From positions 248,001 through 312,000 of the forward strand of contig JAAONU010000123.1 of NCBI GenBank assembly GCA_012932295.1: DNA of 64,000 nt. The letters are read 5' to 3'. Origin of the DNA: Cyclina sinensis. Taxonomy: Eukaryota; Mollusca; Bivalvia; Venerida; Veneridae. Numbering within the stretch: position 1 is the first letter of the stretch; every line of letters begins with the position of its first letter. Of the stretch, positions 25,205-36,511 are shown piece by piece. A program made the translations under genes and the position numbers. The notes under the pieces are model-generated. The model was given only the letters and a program-made list of their open reading frames with translations. It ran no database searches and had not been told where the DNA came from.

Positions 25205-26619
25205 CTCAGTCTCTGTTAATTTATGGTAAACACGGACCCACTTTGTGATGATTCTTCTAATTGATTGTTGTTACATGTTAATGAAATAGGTGCACATAAA
25301 TCAGTAAATATAAGTTTTTGTTTTCTGTTGTTTTTTAATTGAAATTTCTGTCTAAAATTAGCATCACCGCTAATTAGTATCACCAGGCTAATTTATTTAA
25401 ATCTGAATAACGGTAACCTTCTCCATTTTTACGGTAAGGTATTTCACCTGTTCGTTGATATGACGGGAAAAGACCACTTGTGAGATAGATTTTATTTTCT
25501 TTCCATAAAATATCAAAATTGTTTCGATAAATTATCATGAACGTGAATTATTCAGTTGAGTTTCACTTTTCATCTCCTGAACTTCGAGCAATAGAACATT
25601 TTCTTAAAGTATCGCCCGAACACAGTGTGTTAATAATCAGGTATAGTGTACGTTTCTGTTTCTACGGAAGGAAAGCTTTCGCTCTTTTTCTAGCTATAGA
25701 CAGGTAAATGCTGAAAGGTAAATTACCCGCTAAAAGGTAAGTAAATGCTGAAATGATGGTCAGCTCATTTAAAAAAGGATTTAGCACTATCTACTTAGTG
25801 TCTAAAAATTTAAACGTTAATGTTTGGCTTAACGCAGCATTTTATTTGTAATCTACAACCAGAAAAAACAACAGACGTATCTATATGGGACTGAACAGAA
25901 TATCGCCCGAAATAATTGTGTATGAAAAGTACAATATGCTGAGTAAATAGAACTAACTAGACCAGAATAATTTCAATAATCCCTCATTCGTAAACTTGTA
26001 GTCCCTTTAAAGTTTAAACCTCTCAATGTATTTTCAAAGACAACAATAATCATAAGAATCAAAGGAATTATTTGAAATCAATGTGTAGAATACAATGTAT
26101 TCAGCCAAAAGGAACAAATTTCCTACTTATTATTTAATTTAAAAACATATTTTAGTGATGTCAGTTTCGTTTAATATGTTTTTTTCCTGTTTACAAACTG
26201 AGAGCATAATAATGTGGAATTGTGAAGAAAAAAAAGGTAATGCAAAACTTATGTTTAAAATTTTTAAAAGTTCACAAGGTAAGCCCAGTCATGTAGTTTG
26301 AGTAAGGGTCGATGTGATATGAAATATAACCGGCATTTTTATTATTCTTACAAATAATATATTACATACAGTGAAAAATTGGTCTCTCCGATTGCATATC
26401 TATTATCCTAAAATATTTGTATCCCAGTACAGCTTACGTTATTTCTGATCCTGTGCATTGATTTAATTAAACATACTAGAGTCTGCGTATATGTTCTATA
26501 TGTAACAAATGTGCCATATATTTAACCCGAGTTATTTTCAATATATGTGTTTGTTAGTTTGCTAGTCAGCAGTTTTCACAGGTTAAAAGCTGTTACGGGA
26601 GTGCCGTGTCAGTTTAACA

Positions 26620-28062
26620 GAAGTAAGCCACTTAAAAAGTACATTGGAAACTTTTCACGCTTAGATTAAATTTAAACATAAAAAAGCATGCCGTTATTAT
26701 ATAGGCTATGGTATTTACTAGACTTGAACAATAAACAACAACATAATCATATGTGTGTCCTTCTTTCTGTCAAAGTATATTTTAAACAACTTATCGATAA
26801 TGTACGTTTTTCAGATTTACAGAAGCCAAAAGCTTAGTTAAGACTTAGTTATATGAATGTTGTTACATCCTTCCGTAAGCTATTAATTTGTTTTGAATGT
26901 GTAGTTTTGTCAACAGCTTAACTCCATGAATGTTGCATACTTCTGTACGGTAGTAACCTGTTTCTGCATTATTTTGCGTTTGTGGTTTTCTTTTTTCCAA
27001 TAAGCAAAATCACTCTTTGGGTATGTTGATTTTACATGAGATACTGTATAAAATAATAATTAGGTACCTTAAAACAAATGGGCACAGTTTATTTTCCACG
27101 TACCATTTAAAATAAACGAACAAGACGTGTACGACTTCAAATTACATAAATCATTCCTTTTATCAAGCCTTATATCTAAAATTAATCTTCTGACATACTG
27201 TAACGACTTCCTGTTTATATGAAAAAAACATATAAAACTATATTAAAGATAAAATTAAAAGGATATGTCCGATGTCCCAAATTCGCGTGACTCAGCTCAA
27301 TTATAAAGCACAAAAAGACAAAATTTGGAGTTTAATTTTTAAGATTACGTTTTATTTATTACGTTTATTATTCAACATATTAAACAAGATAGAAATATTT
27401 AAAGCTTTATTAATTTTATCAGGTTAAACATTCAGGTCTGTGTTCATTTAAGTAGATACATTTACCTAGATTTTTCGTAAATGGTTTTTGTTTTCTGAAA
27501 TACTGTAATGTCACTATGACGTGTAACAACAGATGCACGTTGTATTAAAATGCTAAGTTCTAAACATCAGTTGACATTATGCTATCATTAAATGGTGTCC
27601 CTTGTGCAAATCTTGTTGTTATAAGATTAACTTGATGTGTTTTATTCTTATTCAGACATTGTAGACTTTTTGAAAGCATATGATACCATGGATATACTGA
27701 TCAAATTTTACGCAATTAACACTGGATCATCAAATGCCTCAAATCTGGTTTATACGCATGCATACAACTTTACATGATTCATGTGTTTCTCATTCAGGAC
27801 ATGTACGTAGAATAGATGTCGATTGATTACAGAAAACCATTGATTTTAAAAGCCATTCGTTATAGTGAAAAAAAGTTTTTACGTTTATAAAAAAAATAAA
27901 CAGATCTCATCATTACCCAACATCTAGATAAACAAACAAGTCAGCTTTTGATACTGTTATCGTTGAATGAATATCAATGAGATTATTTCAACAATCAAAC
28001 TGATAGTGAAAGAAACCAACATATAGATAATATGTTAGTACAGTTTCAACGAACGATGAAAA
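26620..28062. other. Upstream region of gene C
   Basis: AT-rich, no frame or repeat recognised. The promoter of gene C should lie here, but no TATA or initiator can be assigned with confidence. Confidence 0.4.
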
Positions 28063-28119
28063 ATGGCGTTTTACCGGCAACAACTTTTAGGAGGATTGAT
28101 TTTTCTTTGTCTGCTGAAG
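28063..28119 (+). CDS. Gene C exon 1: signal peptide
   Basis: The ATG at 28063 opens 19 codons with a charged start and a Leu-rich hydrophobic core, ending in phase 0 at donor aag|gtagat. The reading frame continues into the intron for a while, which hides the splice site; the intron translation has no domain content. The join to exon 2 gives a typical secreted N-terminus directly before the MNNL domain. Confidence 0.75.
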
Positions 28120-31100
28120 GTAGATCTTATATTTTCATATTGTTTGGCAACGTTTGTTTATTTTATTTTAACGATATCAGCCATTGAAACAGTGCATCTT
28201 GACATCTGTATAATTGCTGAAAGGTACTTGGAAAACAAGTCAAAAGTTGTCGCTATTTTGAAAATTCTCAAAATTACATAACCAATGCTATAAGTTTTAG
28301 ATAATGTCAAAACTGCACGATAATTTTTTGAGTTTTGGAGTTCCTCAATAACCATAGCAACTACCATGGCTATTTTAAAATGAAACAAATAAAATGTTTC
28401 AATTATAATTTTGTTTTAAATGAGATTTTAATAACATAAAACTAAAGGTTAATAAAACCTCATTGATGCTTATATTTTTAAACTAAGTATTTCTGTATAT
28501 TCAATACGTTCATTTCTAAATTAGCTAATATCCGCGGACGGTCACGTGAATATTCAGCTAGAAGTTCTCCAGTATGACAACCCAAAAGGAACCTCATTTC
28601 AAGGAACAGATTATACATCACAGAGGAAGTGTTGTGACAGTGGAAGAAATGCATCAGCTTGCAGCACAACCGATACCTGCGACACATACTTTGTCATTTG
28701 TATTGGAGGGTGGGCATTATAGTCACGCAACAAAATTCTTAGTTTATTCACTTTCCCGTTAAAACAAAACTTCGTTAATCAGTGTATGTGATAAATAATT
28801 ATAATTACATGAAGAATTAATGTCCGAGCTGCTTATGTAAAATGTTCTGCAAACATTTGATTATTGATCTGATTTACAGAACTATTAATCTTTTTTATTA
28901 AAGAGTATTACTTTAAATATAAACCATTTTTCACGATTATTCGCAGCGTCGGACAAGAGGGTCATTGTAGCGGGCAAAGTTTTAGAACAGAAACTTTGAG
29001 AAACTCCAATTCGTTTACAGCATCAAGTGACAACAATCTTATGAAATTATTTCAATGGGAACATTGGCATTCGGTAGGTTAAGTAAATTGTTTACATTAT
29101 ATTTCTTTTAAATTAATAAACTACAGTAGTTTTAAAATGTACCATTGTTTAAACTGAAAGACTGTTTACTTAGAAACATACTTTGCTATGTTACTGCTTT
29201 AAAGATAATTGAAAGATACGTCATTTTTGTCTATAAGAAGCAAACTATAAAAAAGAAAACATCTTGAACACTGTTAATTGTCCATTGAAACAGGTTCAAA
29301 ACAATAAGCAATGAGAAGAAACAAATCGGAGCTTTAAAAAAAACTTTATACAAAGTTTAAATGCGTAAAAATTTCAAGAACAACTCTATATAATGATGAC
29401 ACATAATTAACGAATAACTATGTTTAGGGTGACATTGAGTATGTCGTAAATGTGATAGATGATGACAGAAATAAAGATGAACTTATTGAAAACTTTAAAT
29501 CATCAAAAGCGCCTGTTGTTGGGACCAGGTATAAGAATTCTGCTCTCCAGGTGCTGTCCTTTTCAAATTTTGTAAGGTAAGTGATTGTTCTTATACGGAT
29601 CATATTTCACTTATGTATGTTCATTCTGTTTTACTATGTGGCAGAATAAACTGTAAAACTAACTAACGTTTACCTTTTGAATATACTGGTTAAAAAAAAT
29701 GAACACAGTACAGTAAACTATGTAGTTTTGAGAATAATTTGGCAGATAATCATTTGTCCAACAGATCCGGAAGCATGCATATTTGCTATATATAATTATG
29801 TCTGTAAATGAACTTGCACACAAAATAAATGAAAGGTGTCTTTAATGAAAAACAACATAGAACAGATGCGAATTCAAGATGTCAATGTTTGATTGAATAT
29901 TCTTACTTTTTTTGTAATTTCATCTTTACTATTATTGCGTTCATAAAAATGTAACTACTACATCTTAACTTTAATTTCTTAAAAAAATACAATTTTTATT
30001 ATCCAGCTATTCGTTCGAATTAATAACGTCGGTACACTTTTTCCATAGCTTAGTTAATTTAGATGTGTGGGAAAATGCAAGAATAAGAAAGCATCCTATT
30101 CCAGAGACACTTCAAGTAATTTTACGTTTACATGCTCTGTGTATAGCACTGATACAAGAAGCCTCGGTTTCAGGTCTCATTGGTAAGACAAATATATTTG
30201 TTAGGGGAGGAGCGTGTGGATCGAACTCGCGATCCCAGCATTACAAGTCCAGCGCACTATAACTTGATGACATAAACGAACCCGCGTATTCGATACTCTC
30301 TGTTTTTTTCATTTTAAGTGTTGATCTTGGTATACGAATATGGTGTCAAGACAGTTATGGTGGTCCTGACTGCAGTAACAAATGCACAAACAACACATAC
30401 AGCGTTTGTACACACACGGGAGGATCCGTGCCACTGCCATCTTGTTTAGACGCAGGTAAGATGAAAATCTGTTTCAAGTTTAAAAAGATCTTACCACAAT
30501 TGTCAGCTGTTTCTTTTATCGAAATCATTCAACCTGCAATGCATCATAGCATTTTAATATGAACTTACTAATTGTGCCTATATTTAAAATGTACATTTAA
30601 AAATCTAGAAGAAGTATTGTTTGTTCGATAGCTTACCCCTTTATACGATCAACTTGTATAAAAAAAATGTAAAAAAAAATCATCAAAGACATCAACCTTA
30701 TAACAATGTGTAGTTTCGGACCTGATAGGATAACTTCAAGGTCCTTCTTTGTAGCTTGTTATTGTGTTTATCTTTACTATTCAGCACCATCATTTACCAT
30801 CGTCACTTTAAAACTGAAAAAGAAAATCAACTGCCGATGGTGTAAACACACTGGTTTTTTATTCAGTTTGCCTGTATCTGACAAATTTCTACAGTAAATA
30901 CTTCAAGTGTGTAAACTGTTTGAACCATGGATTGTTATTCAGTTCATCCTCTCAGCTCAAACAAGCAACAAAAATTACATAGAAACATAAAATGGCAGAA
31001 TACTTACAGACACAACCACCAACACATCACACAATCTTGTTTGTTATGAGTAAGAGTTAAAAGAAAGGACTTTACAAGTATCTTTAACTTTCTTCAGTCA

Positions 31101-32654
31101 ATAAAACGAACAAATTCACCAGCTTCTTTCGTAAATTATATTTTCAGACGTATCAAGACTTGAAATCAAAGGATTTCTGACAGTCAAAGCCAAATATATT
31201 CAACTATTACTTATTAAATTCATCCTTCAGAATATATGTCCAGAGGCTCACAGTGTAAATGTTGATGTTGTTCACTTTCGTTTAACAGGGTACGAATTTT
31301 ACTTTTATTTCCTTATTATAGATTATAAATAATACGTAAATAAAAATACCTTTCATTTAATCATCATTAAAAGTCTGTTGTCAAAAAGAACAACCCAAGT
31401 ATTTGTACTTCTAGATCGGTGGAGTTTAAAGCAAAATGCAATAACACAGCAGTCAGCAGTTTGGTGTTCACGACACATATGTTCGTACTCAGTCTAACAA
31501 ATAAGGCAGCACTGGCGACCTACTTCCCATACATCCCCTTACAGACACCATCTGTCATAAGGAAACCGGGCACAGGGGTAAAAAATTAGTTACCAGTTTC
31601 TTTCATATCATGTTGATAAATTAAGTTAATATATCTTTTTAAGAGTTGGAGGAATGATTTACATTCATCCTTACAACTCTAAGAGCCTCTTTATCGAACT
31701 ATATACCACATGTATTGTAAACATAAGTAAAATCATAGTAAAAGGTCTATGAATATTTCTCCAAGTTCATCAAATATAAATTTCCATATTATATAGATCT
31801 TAGGAAAAACCTACATTAAAAGTCAAGCTTTGATTTCATATCAATCTTCTCATTATCAGTCAGAATTCTTTTTCAGGCACATCAGTATATGATTCTAGGA
31901 ATATTAAGTTACAAAGACCTTAGTTCATCCTGCCATCACCAAGACTGCAATATTCAGATTTCTATTTGTGTACAAGGGCATCAGAACAGGTAAGTGCGTA
32001 TTTTGATTATGAATAATTACTTTTTATGTATTTTTAGCAACAGTTCCCTGTTTCGAAGTTCAAGCTATTACAGCATGTAAAATTGAAATTTACTATAAAA
32101 CAGCTATTACTTAAATTCTTCAAGATCTAAAATCACTAGGTTTTAACAGAATAGCAACGTCCATCAGAATGACTATTTCTGTTTACTTAATGTATGTGGC
32201 AACTGTTGCAGACTGGGTCTGATTCATAGAAATTTTGATGACCGCCAAAACTCTAACACTTAAAAAGACAAATCGTTCACTTAACATCAAGCATTTGAGT
32301 TTCTGCAGTAGTGCAAAATCATAAATTTTAAAACACGCTCGTTACTTATTAATGTAATGTATTATTTTTTCCTTTGTTTCGTTTAAAATGAAAAATCAGA
32401 TTAAACCACAAGGAAAAACATATCATATCAACCATTTCTTTTTCTTTTTTATAAGTTGCCTTAATGTGTCTTCAAAACTAGCCGCGACTGAAATGAGAAT
32501 ATGCAATGGAGATATAGTCGACCGACTTTCAACACATCAGGAACGGTCAACAACAACATTAGTACCTCTCACGTCATGGCCGGTATGGATTTATTTTTTT
32601 TTACCGATTGTCTGTATTATGCGTGACATTTGTTGCTCTCTGGCATCTGAGTAA
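28063..32654 (+). CDS. Gene C: MNNL-DSL protein without EGF repeats, Notch-ligand-like
   Basis: Nine exons with agreeing phases: 28063-28119, 28525-28709, 28947-29073, 29428-29576, 30319-30455, 31148-31289, 31415-31577, 31877-31989, 32456-32654 (1,272 nt, 423 residues). Residues 1-19 are a hydrophobic signal peptide (MAFYRQQLLGGLIFLCLLK). Residues 20-172 match the MNNL domain of Delta/Jagged: a strand like 'GHVNIQLEVLQYDN', paired cysteines 'KCCDSG', the 'CDTYFVIC' motif, then 'FQWEHWHSGDIEYVVNVIDD'. Residues 182-218 are a DSL domain, 'WCQDSYGGPDCSNKC'. In known DSL ligands these two modules contact Notch and EGF repeats follow; here none follow. Instead there is about 175 residues of unrecognised sequence with 'SVEFKAKCNNT' and 'SCHHQDCNIQISIC', then a Thr-rich stretch and a short hydrophobic segment (399-413) near the C-terminus. 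That segment could be a membrane or GPI anchor. The last DSL cysteine has no obvious counterpart. A weak donor inside exon 9 (ccg|gtatgg) would allow a different C-terminus. Confidence 0.85.
28525..29073 (+). CDS. Gene C exons 2-3: first half of MNNL domain
   Basis: Exon 2 (28525-28709) starts after aaattag| and ends at gg|gtgggc in phase 2. Exon 3 (28947-29073) starts after attcgcag| and ends at tcg|gtaggt. The joined reading gives 'CDTYFVIC' then 'IGGVGQEGHCSGQSF' then 'NNLMKLFQWEHWHS'. This follows the cysteine order and the 'F.W' strand of Delta/Jagged MNNL domains. An overlapping ATG frame (28574-28762) is a shadow of this one. Confidence 0.85.
29428..30455 (+). CDS. Gene C exons 4-5: end of MNNL and DSL domain
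   Basis: Exon 4 (29428-29576) reads 'GDIEYVVNVIDDDRNKDELI' and ends at the strong donor ag|gtaagt in phase 2. Exon 5 (30319-30455) begins 'SVDLGIRIWC' and holds the DSL cysteines: WC, PDC, NKC, VC and SC. The exon break before the DSL domain falls in the same phase as in genes A and B, which supports common descent. The intron between them contains a SINE at about 30,085-30,285. Confidence 0.85.
30085..30285 (-). repeat. SINE in gene C intron 4
   Basis: Shares 'agaaagcatcc', 'ttccagagacac', 'tgtatagcactgatac', 'ggatcgaactcgcg' and 'tccagcgc' with 55,040-55,285. The inverted phrase reads on the - strand as a tRNA-like B box 'gagttcgatcc'. The short frame at 30,065-30,262 is this repeat and not coding. 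Confidence 0.75.
31148..32654 (+). CDS. Gene C exons 6-9: unrecognised C-terminal region
   Basis: Four exons (31148-31289, 31415-31577, 31877-31989, 32456-32654) join in consistent phase. The product has few cysteines, runs such as 'VNVDVVHFRLTG' and 'SVEFKAKC', and ends with 'LVPLTSWPVWIYFFLP' before the stop. I recognise no EGF, ZP, VWC or SEA signature. Introns are short, 126-466 bases. The last hydrophobic stretch is only about 15 residues and is followed by charged and Cys residues. Confidence 0.75.
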
Positions 32655-33126
32655 TTAACTAAAGTAAATTGTACTTAACACTGTATGAAACCTTCAGATT
32701 TGATAGTTCTGTAAGTTATTCATTTCGTTGATAGTCCTTGTAGAGTAGTCTTTTTAGCTGTTAGACAAGGGACTAATAAACGAACCTTCCTTTCAAAGAC
32801 TTTAGACCACTCAACATGTAACACAGTCACATAATTGGGACTATTATTATACAGTAACAAAAAAATGAAACTTTACATTAATGATTGAATATTTGTCTTG
32901 TAAGCATGCAAAAATTTAAAGAGAGCTATAAAACTATGTTTTCAGCATTAAAATGTGCACCTACATCGACAATAAAATATTTGCTTAGAATAGAAAAAAT
33001 AATTTTTTTTCAAATTCAAGTGCCACAGGAGCCTAAAATTATATTAATAATTAACATCCCCGAACAAAAAAAAAAATGAATAAAAGAATATAATAAAATA
33101 AAATGTAAAAAATAAAAAATTCCCAC
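32655..33126. other. Gene C downstream region
   Basis: AT-rich; 'aataaa'-type sites occur (for example in 'ggactaataaacg' at about 32,770), but no poly-A site can be assigned with confidence. Confidence 0.4.
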
Positions 33127-33612
33127 TGTATACAGTGTAGCAACACTACGTGATCGTGACGTCATAAAGGCATCAAAACCAAGACAAACTGTAAACACTG
33201 GCTCTGCTTGAAAATAGAAAAATTACTCGTAACTATTCCATTTCTTTATTGATTTTAATGGGATATGTGTCAGTCTATGGAGAAAGATATAAGCTTTCGA
33301 CGGAATAAAGGATCTCCATCAGCAGCTAAGCCGTTTTATCAAGCACCGCGTGAAACCTCTCATACAAAAAAGTCAAACTTTTCACGCAGTGCTTTAAAAA
33401 ACCGCTCAGCTGCTGATGGAGATCCTATATTCAATGGAAAGTTATATTCTTTTTGCTTAGACTGACACATGTCCCATAGTAATCGATGAAGAAATGAGAT
33501 ACTTAAGGGTATTTTTCTGTTTTCAAGCGGAGCCAATGTTGACAGTTTTGTCTTGGTTTTGATGCCTTTAATGACTTTCGATCATGTGGTACCACGTTGC
33601 CACACTGATATA
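33127..33612. mobile_element. Palindromic MITE
   Basis: Two arms of about 230 bases are imperfect reverse complements around about 33,365: left 'aaaggcatcaaaaccaagac' against right 'gtcttggttttgatgccttt', and left 'ggatctccatcagcagct' against right 'agctgctgatggagatcc'. No coding content. The left-arm frames are AT noise. Confidence 0.85.
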
Positions 33613-36326
33613 TATAAAAACACAAGGAAGGCAACAAAAATTCCCCACCCTTCTATCCATAAACAAGAAATTTCGTGAGGAAGCAGAATTTGCTGGTGTC
33701 CGAGTGCTCGGATTTTATAAAACATATTAAAATACGCAATGAACACTGGTTACTGTAATATATTGACGACCTTTTTCGTTGATATACAGCATTTACTTAG
33801 ACTTTCTATCCATTGTCGGTTCCATTGCCTGTTGTTGTTGAGGTATATTTCAATAGATCCACAATTGTTTCTAAAAGAATCTGAAGTGTTCTGTTAGTTT
33901 ACTTTTGATCTTGCCTTTGTTTAAGCAAGCTACACTAGGTATGTCACTAATTCTTTCACACTTCAATTATATGGTCAGCACAAAACTAGTTTTACTACCG
34001 TCGAAACTTGGTCATTAATATAGCACAAGTTAATTTATTTTCTTTTGCATGATAACAAAATATGACACCCTCCAAGTGAGAAAATCAATATTTAAATAAG
34101 ACTGAATTTTTCCCTTGAAATCTAGAGTCACAGGTGAGGCTTTCATTGCGGCTCATTGAATATAGAAAATAAAATCATAGAAATAACAAAATTTGCTCTT
34201 GTCCCAAACTCACTTAGTTTTAAGCTTGACATAAATGACATTAATCCAAATGATCTTAGAATCTTTAAATGGGTGAATTGTTACAATTAAAAACTTTACG
34301 ATTATTTTTTCTTCAATTCTTAACATATATTTTGATCGCTGTTAACAAAATTGCGAAATCATATAAGAAATACATTTCATCTAAAAAGTCATTAATTTTG
34401 TTTACTAAATTAGACTGTCAACGAGGTTTACTTTCTATCTATGCTTTGACCCAGCCATTAATTTAATAATAAAGCATTACACATCCAGACAAATATTCCG
34501 TATACAATATGCTAAGATTGTGGATATCAAGTTTTACATCGAACATAATCATCTCTCGACTTGGACTAAACATTCCATTGACCAACATCTGACAATGTTT
34601 TATAAAAATGAATAAATATGTGCCGGCCCTTAAGGTTTCTGCTATATAGAAGTTGAACATGAAAGTGCTTTATGCACCTGTGTTGGTTTAAACAATAATG
34701 AACCGATGTCGATACTTTAATGGAAGATATTAACCAAAGAAAATCTATAAATTACATAGTAATTAAAATTCATTTAATTTTTCCGGTTTGATGTCCATAC
34801 ACCCTCTGGTCAAAATATATTTCTTAAAAAGAGTGATTTTATACATGTCTTGATAGCTAAAGTACAACAACACTTCAGATCTTCATATAAGTGACATGAA
34901 TATGAAACTTAACATTTGTTTCCAGCATTTAGATGTATATTTTGTTAAATGTAGATGCAACTTCCTTTCCATAAAAACGGTCTTACCACACGACTTCTTA
35001 CACCTACATTTAACAAATATACATCTATTTTTATATATATATTTATTATGGGCTGATATAGAAACCCTACTTAAAACGGAATCTACTTCAAACGGAAAGT
35101 TTACAGCTGTTCAAAAATACTATACCCACCTGTTTCTTACTTCAAACGTAAAGTGTACAGCTGTCCAAAAGTACTGTACCCACCTGTTTCTAAGATGCAG
35201 GAATCGTGTTTTTAAACGTTGACACCTGTTGATTGAACCATTCTAGCTAAGTAGCGCAGCACGCCTTAAAAGCGCAAAAAGTCGAGGAAGCGCACGCAGT
35301 ATGTCTAAGAATAGCAATAAGTCTTTAAAGTGCAGCACGACTAAGAAGCGTAGCAAGTCCAAGAAAATTCTGGGAGAGTGAGAAATTAGTGTCAGTTCAA
35401 TGGATTGAAATATCAACACATTTTCTTATACACAATATGTTGTTTACTGTTGGCATATTGGGAATAACGAAAATTTCGTATGACCTGTGCAATATATAAA
35501 AGAAAACACAGAGACACTGAAATACTGCATTTGGAAATGCGAGGATAAAAACTGAATTGCATTTAGACATTGGTCGCGTTTCCTCTAATCGCGTTAGGAA
35601 CAAAATAATATGATATTTTTTTACACTTTTAACACTGCAGTGGTATTAATTCTATTATTTTTTTCGAACATTTTTATTTGGAAGCACTAGAATGATGTAA
35701 AAATTTGAACCAGTAAGAACTATCATAGCAACATTTGAATACAAATTGAAAACAGATTTGCTTACATAACTTTAGTATTAGTCATGTATTACTCAACAGA
35801 CAAAAATACGTTATATTTTATATGATAAGTTATTATTCATCATATAAATGTTATGTAATTATTGTATTTTGTCAAGCATTTATCAAACATACTGATTGAT
35901 TTCATGGAATTTCGAAATTATCAAAATTTCAACGATTTTTGGTATTAAGTCCACATGTATTCTAGTTGTTCATTTTGATCTGAATGCATGCCTGAGTTAA
36001 GCTGTAGTGTGATCTTGAAAAAGTGTTTCGTATGAAAAAGTTGGAATGGGAAATTGGTAAAAATTATGTTTTTCTCTTACGCTTATTTTATATGTGAGCT
36101 GTTATCAAAAGAAATATAAAAGGAGCTTCGATAATTGAAAATATACTTGCATTTTAGGCAGGAATTTTGACGATGCAAGAGTTGTTTTAAATGATACTGC
36201 CTGTTAACATAAATTTTCATAAAAAACAAACATGAGATGCATATTACGGCACTTGTGTTTTTGTATGACAAAAAAAGTATTCGTTACACCCTGGCGAACT
36301 GCGTTTTCTGTTAAACAAGAAATAAC
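33613..36326. other. Intergenic between genes C and B
   Basis: No gene recognised. It holds a hairpin (34,931-35,026), a roughly 55-base direct repeat with 'acttcaaacg' and 'acccacctgtttct' (about 35,085-35,200), and a purine-rich stretch with recurring 'agcgcagcacg'-like words (about 35,245-35,370). Confidence 0.5.
34931..35026. repeat. Hairpin inverted repeat, ~26-bp arms
   Basis: 'agatgtatattttgttaaat' at 34,931 is inverted as 'atttaacaaatatacatct' ending at 35,026, with a loop of about 43 bases. Confidence 0.8.
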
Positions 36327-36511
36327 ATGCGATTTCTTTTGTTGGTCATTCTTTTTTTTCTCCTTCAGATATTAAGTGTCAACGTAAAATACAACAATGT
36401 GCTCAAGTGGAAGAGAAGTAACAATGTGTTACATTCTTATATAGCTGGAGCTTTATATAGTGAATCGAAAAGTCACAGGATGACAATTGAGTCCTTCGAC
36501 AGGAAACAGAC
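36327..36511 (+). CDS. Gene B exon 1: signal peptide and short pre-DSL linker
   Basis: The ATG opens 'MRFLLLVILFFLLQ', a strong signal peptide, and the frame stays open to donor ac|gtatgt in phase 2. The DSL exon at 39659 needs exactly phase 2. The end of this exon, 'YSESKSHRMTIESFDRKQT', aligns loosely with the end of gene C exon 4, 'YKNSALQVLSFSNFVR'; both lead into '..IWC'. If correct, gene B has kept only the last part of the MNNL region. Missing exons in the 3.1-kb intron cannot be excluded. Confidence 0.6.

Larger units (their letters stand above)
20478..26619 (+). repeat. Segmental duplication, left copy
   Basis: Matches, in the same orientation, 51,239-54,037, 57,683-57,789, 59,995-60,931 and 61,522-64,000. 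Identity looks high by eye, with scattered substitutions and small indels. It carries the LINE relic, a MITE-like pair (24,647-25,185) and a YY1-like site. The left copy is uninterrupted and so shows the ancestral state at three insertion points in the right copy. Confidence 0.93.

Noticed and set aside
30065..30262. 65-codon frame inside gene C
   Set aside because: It coincides with a SINE also found at 55,040-55,285, and the flanking exons splice cleanly over it.
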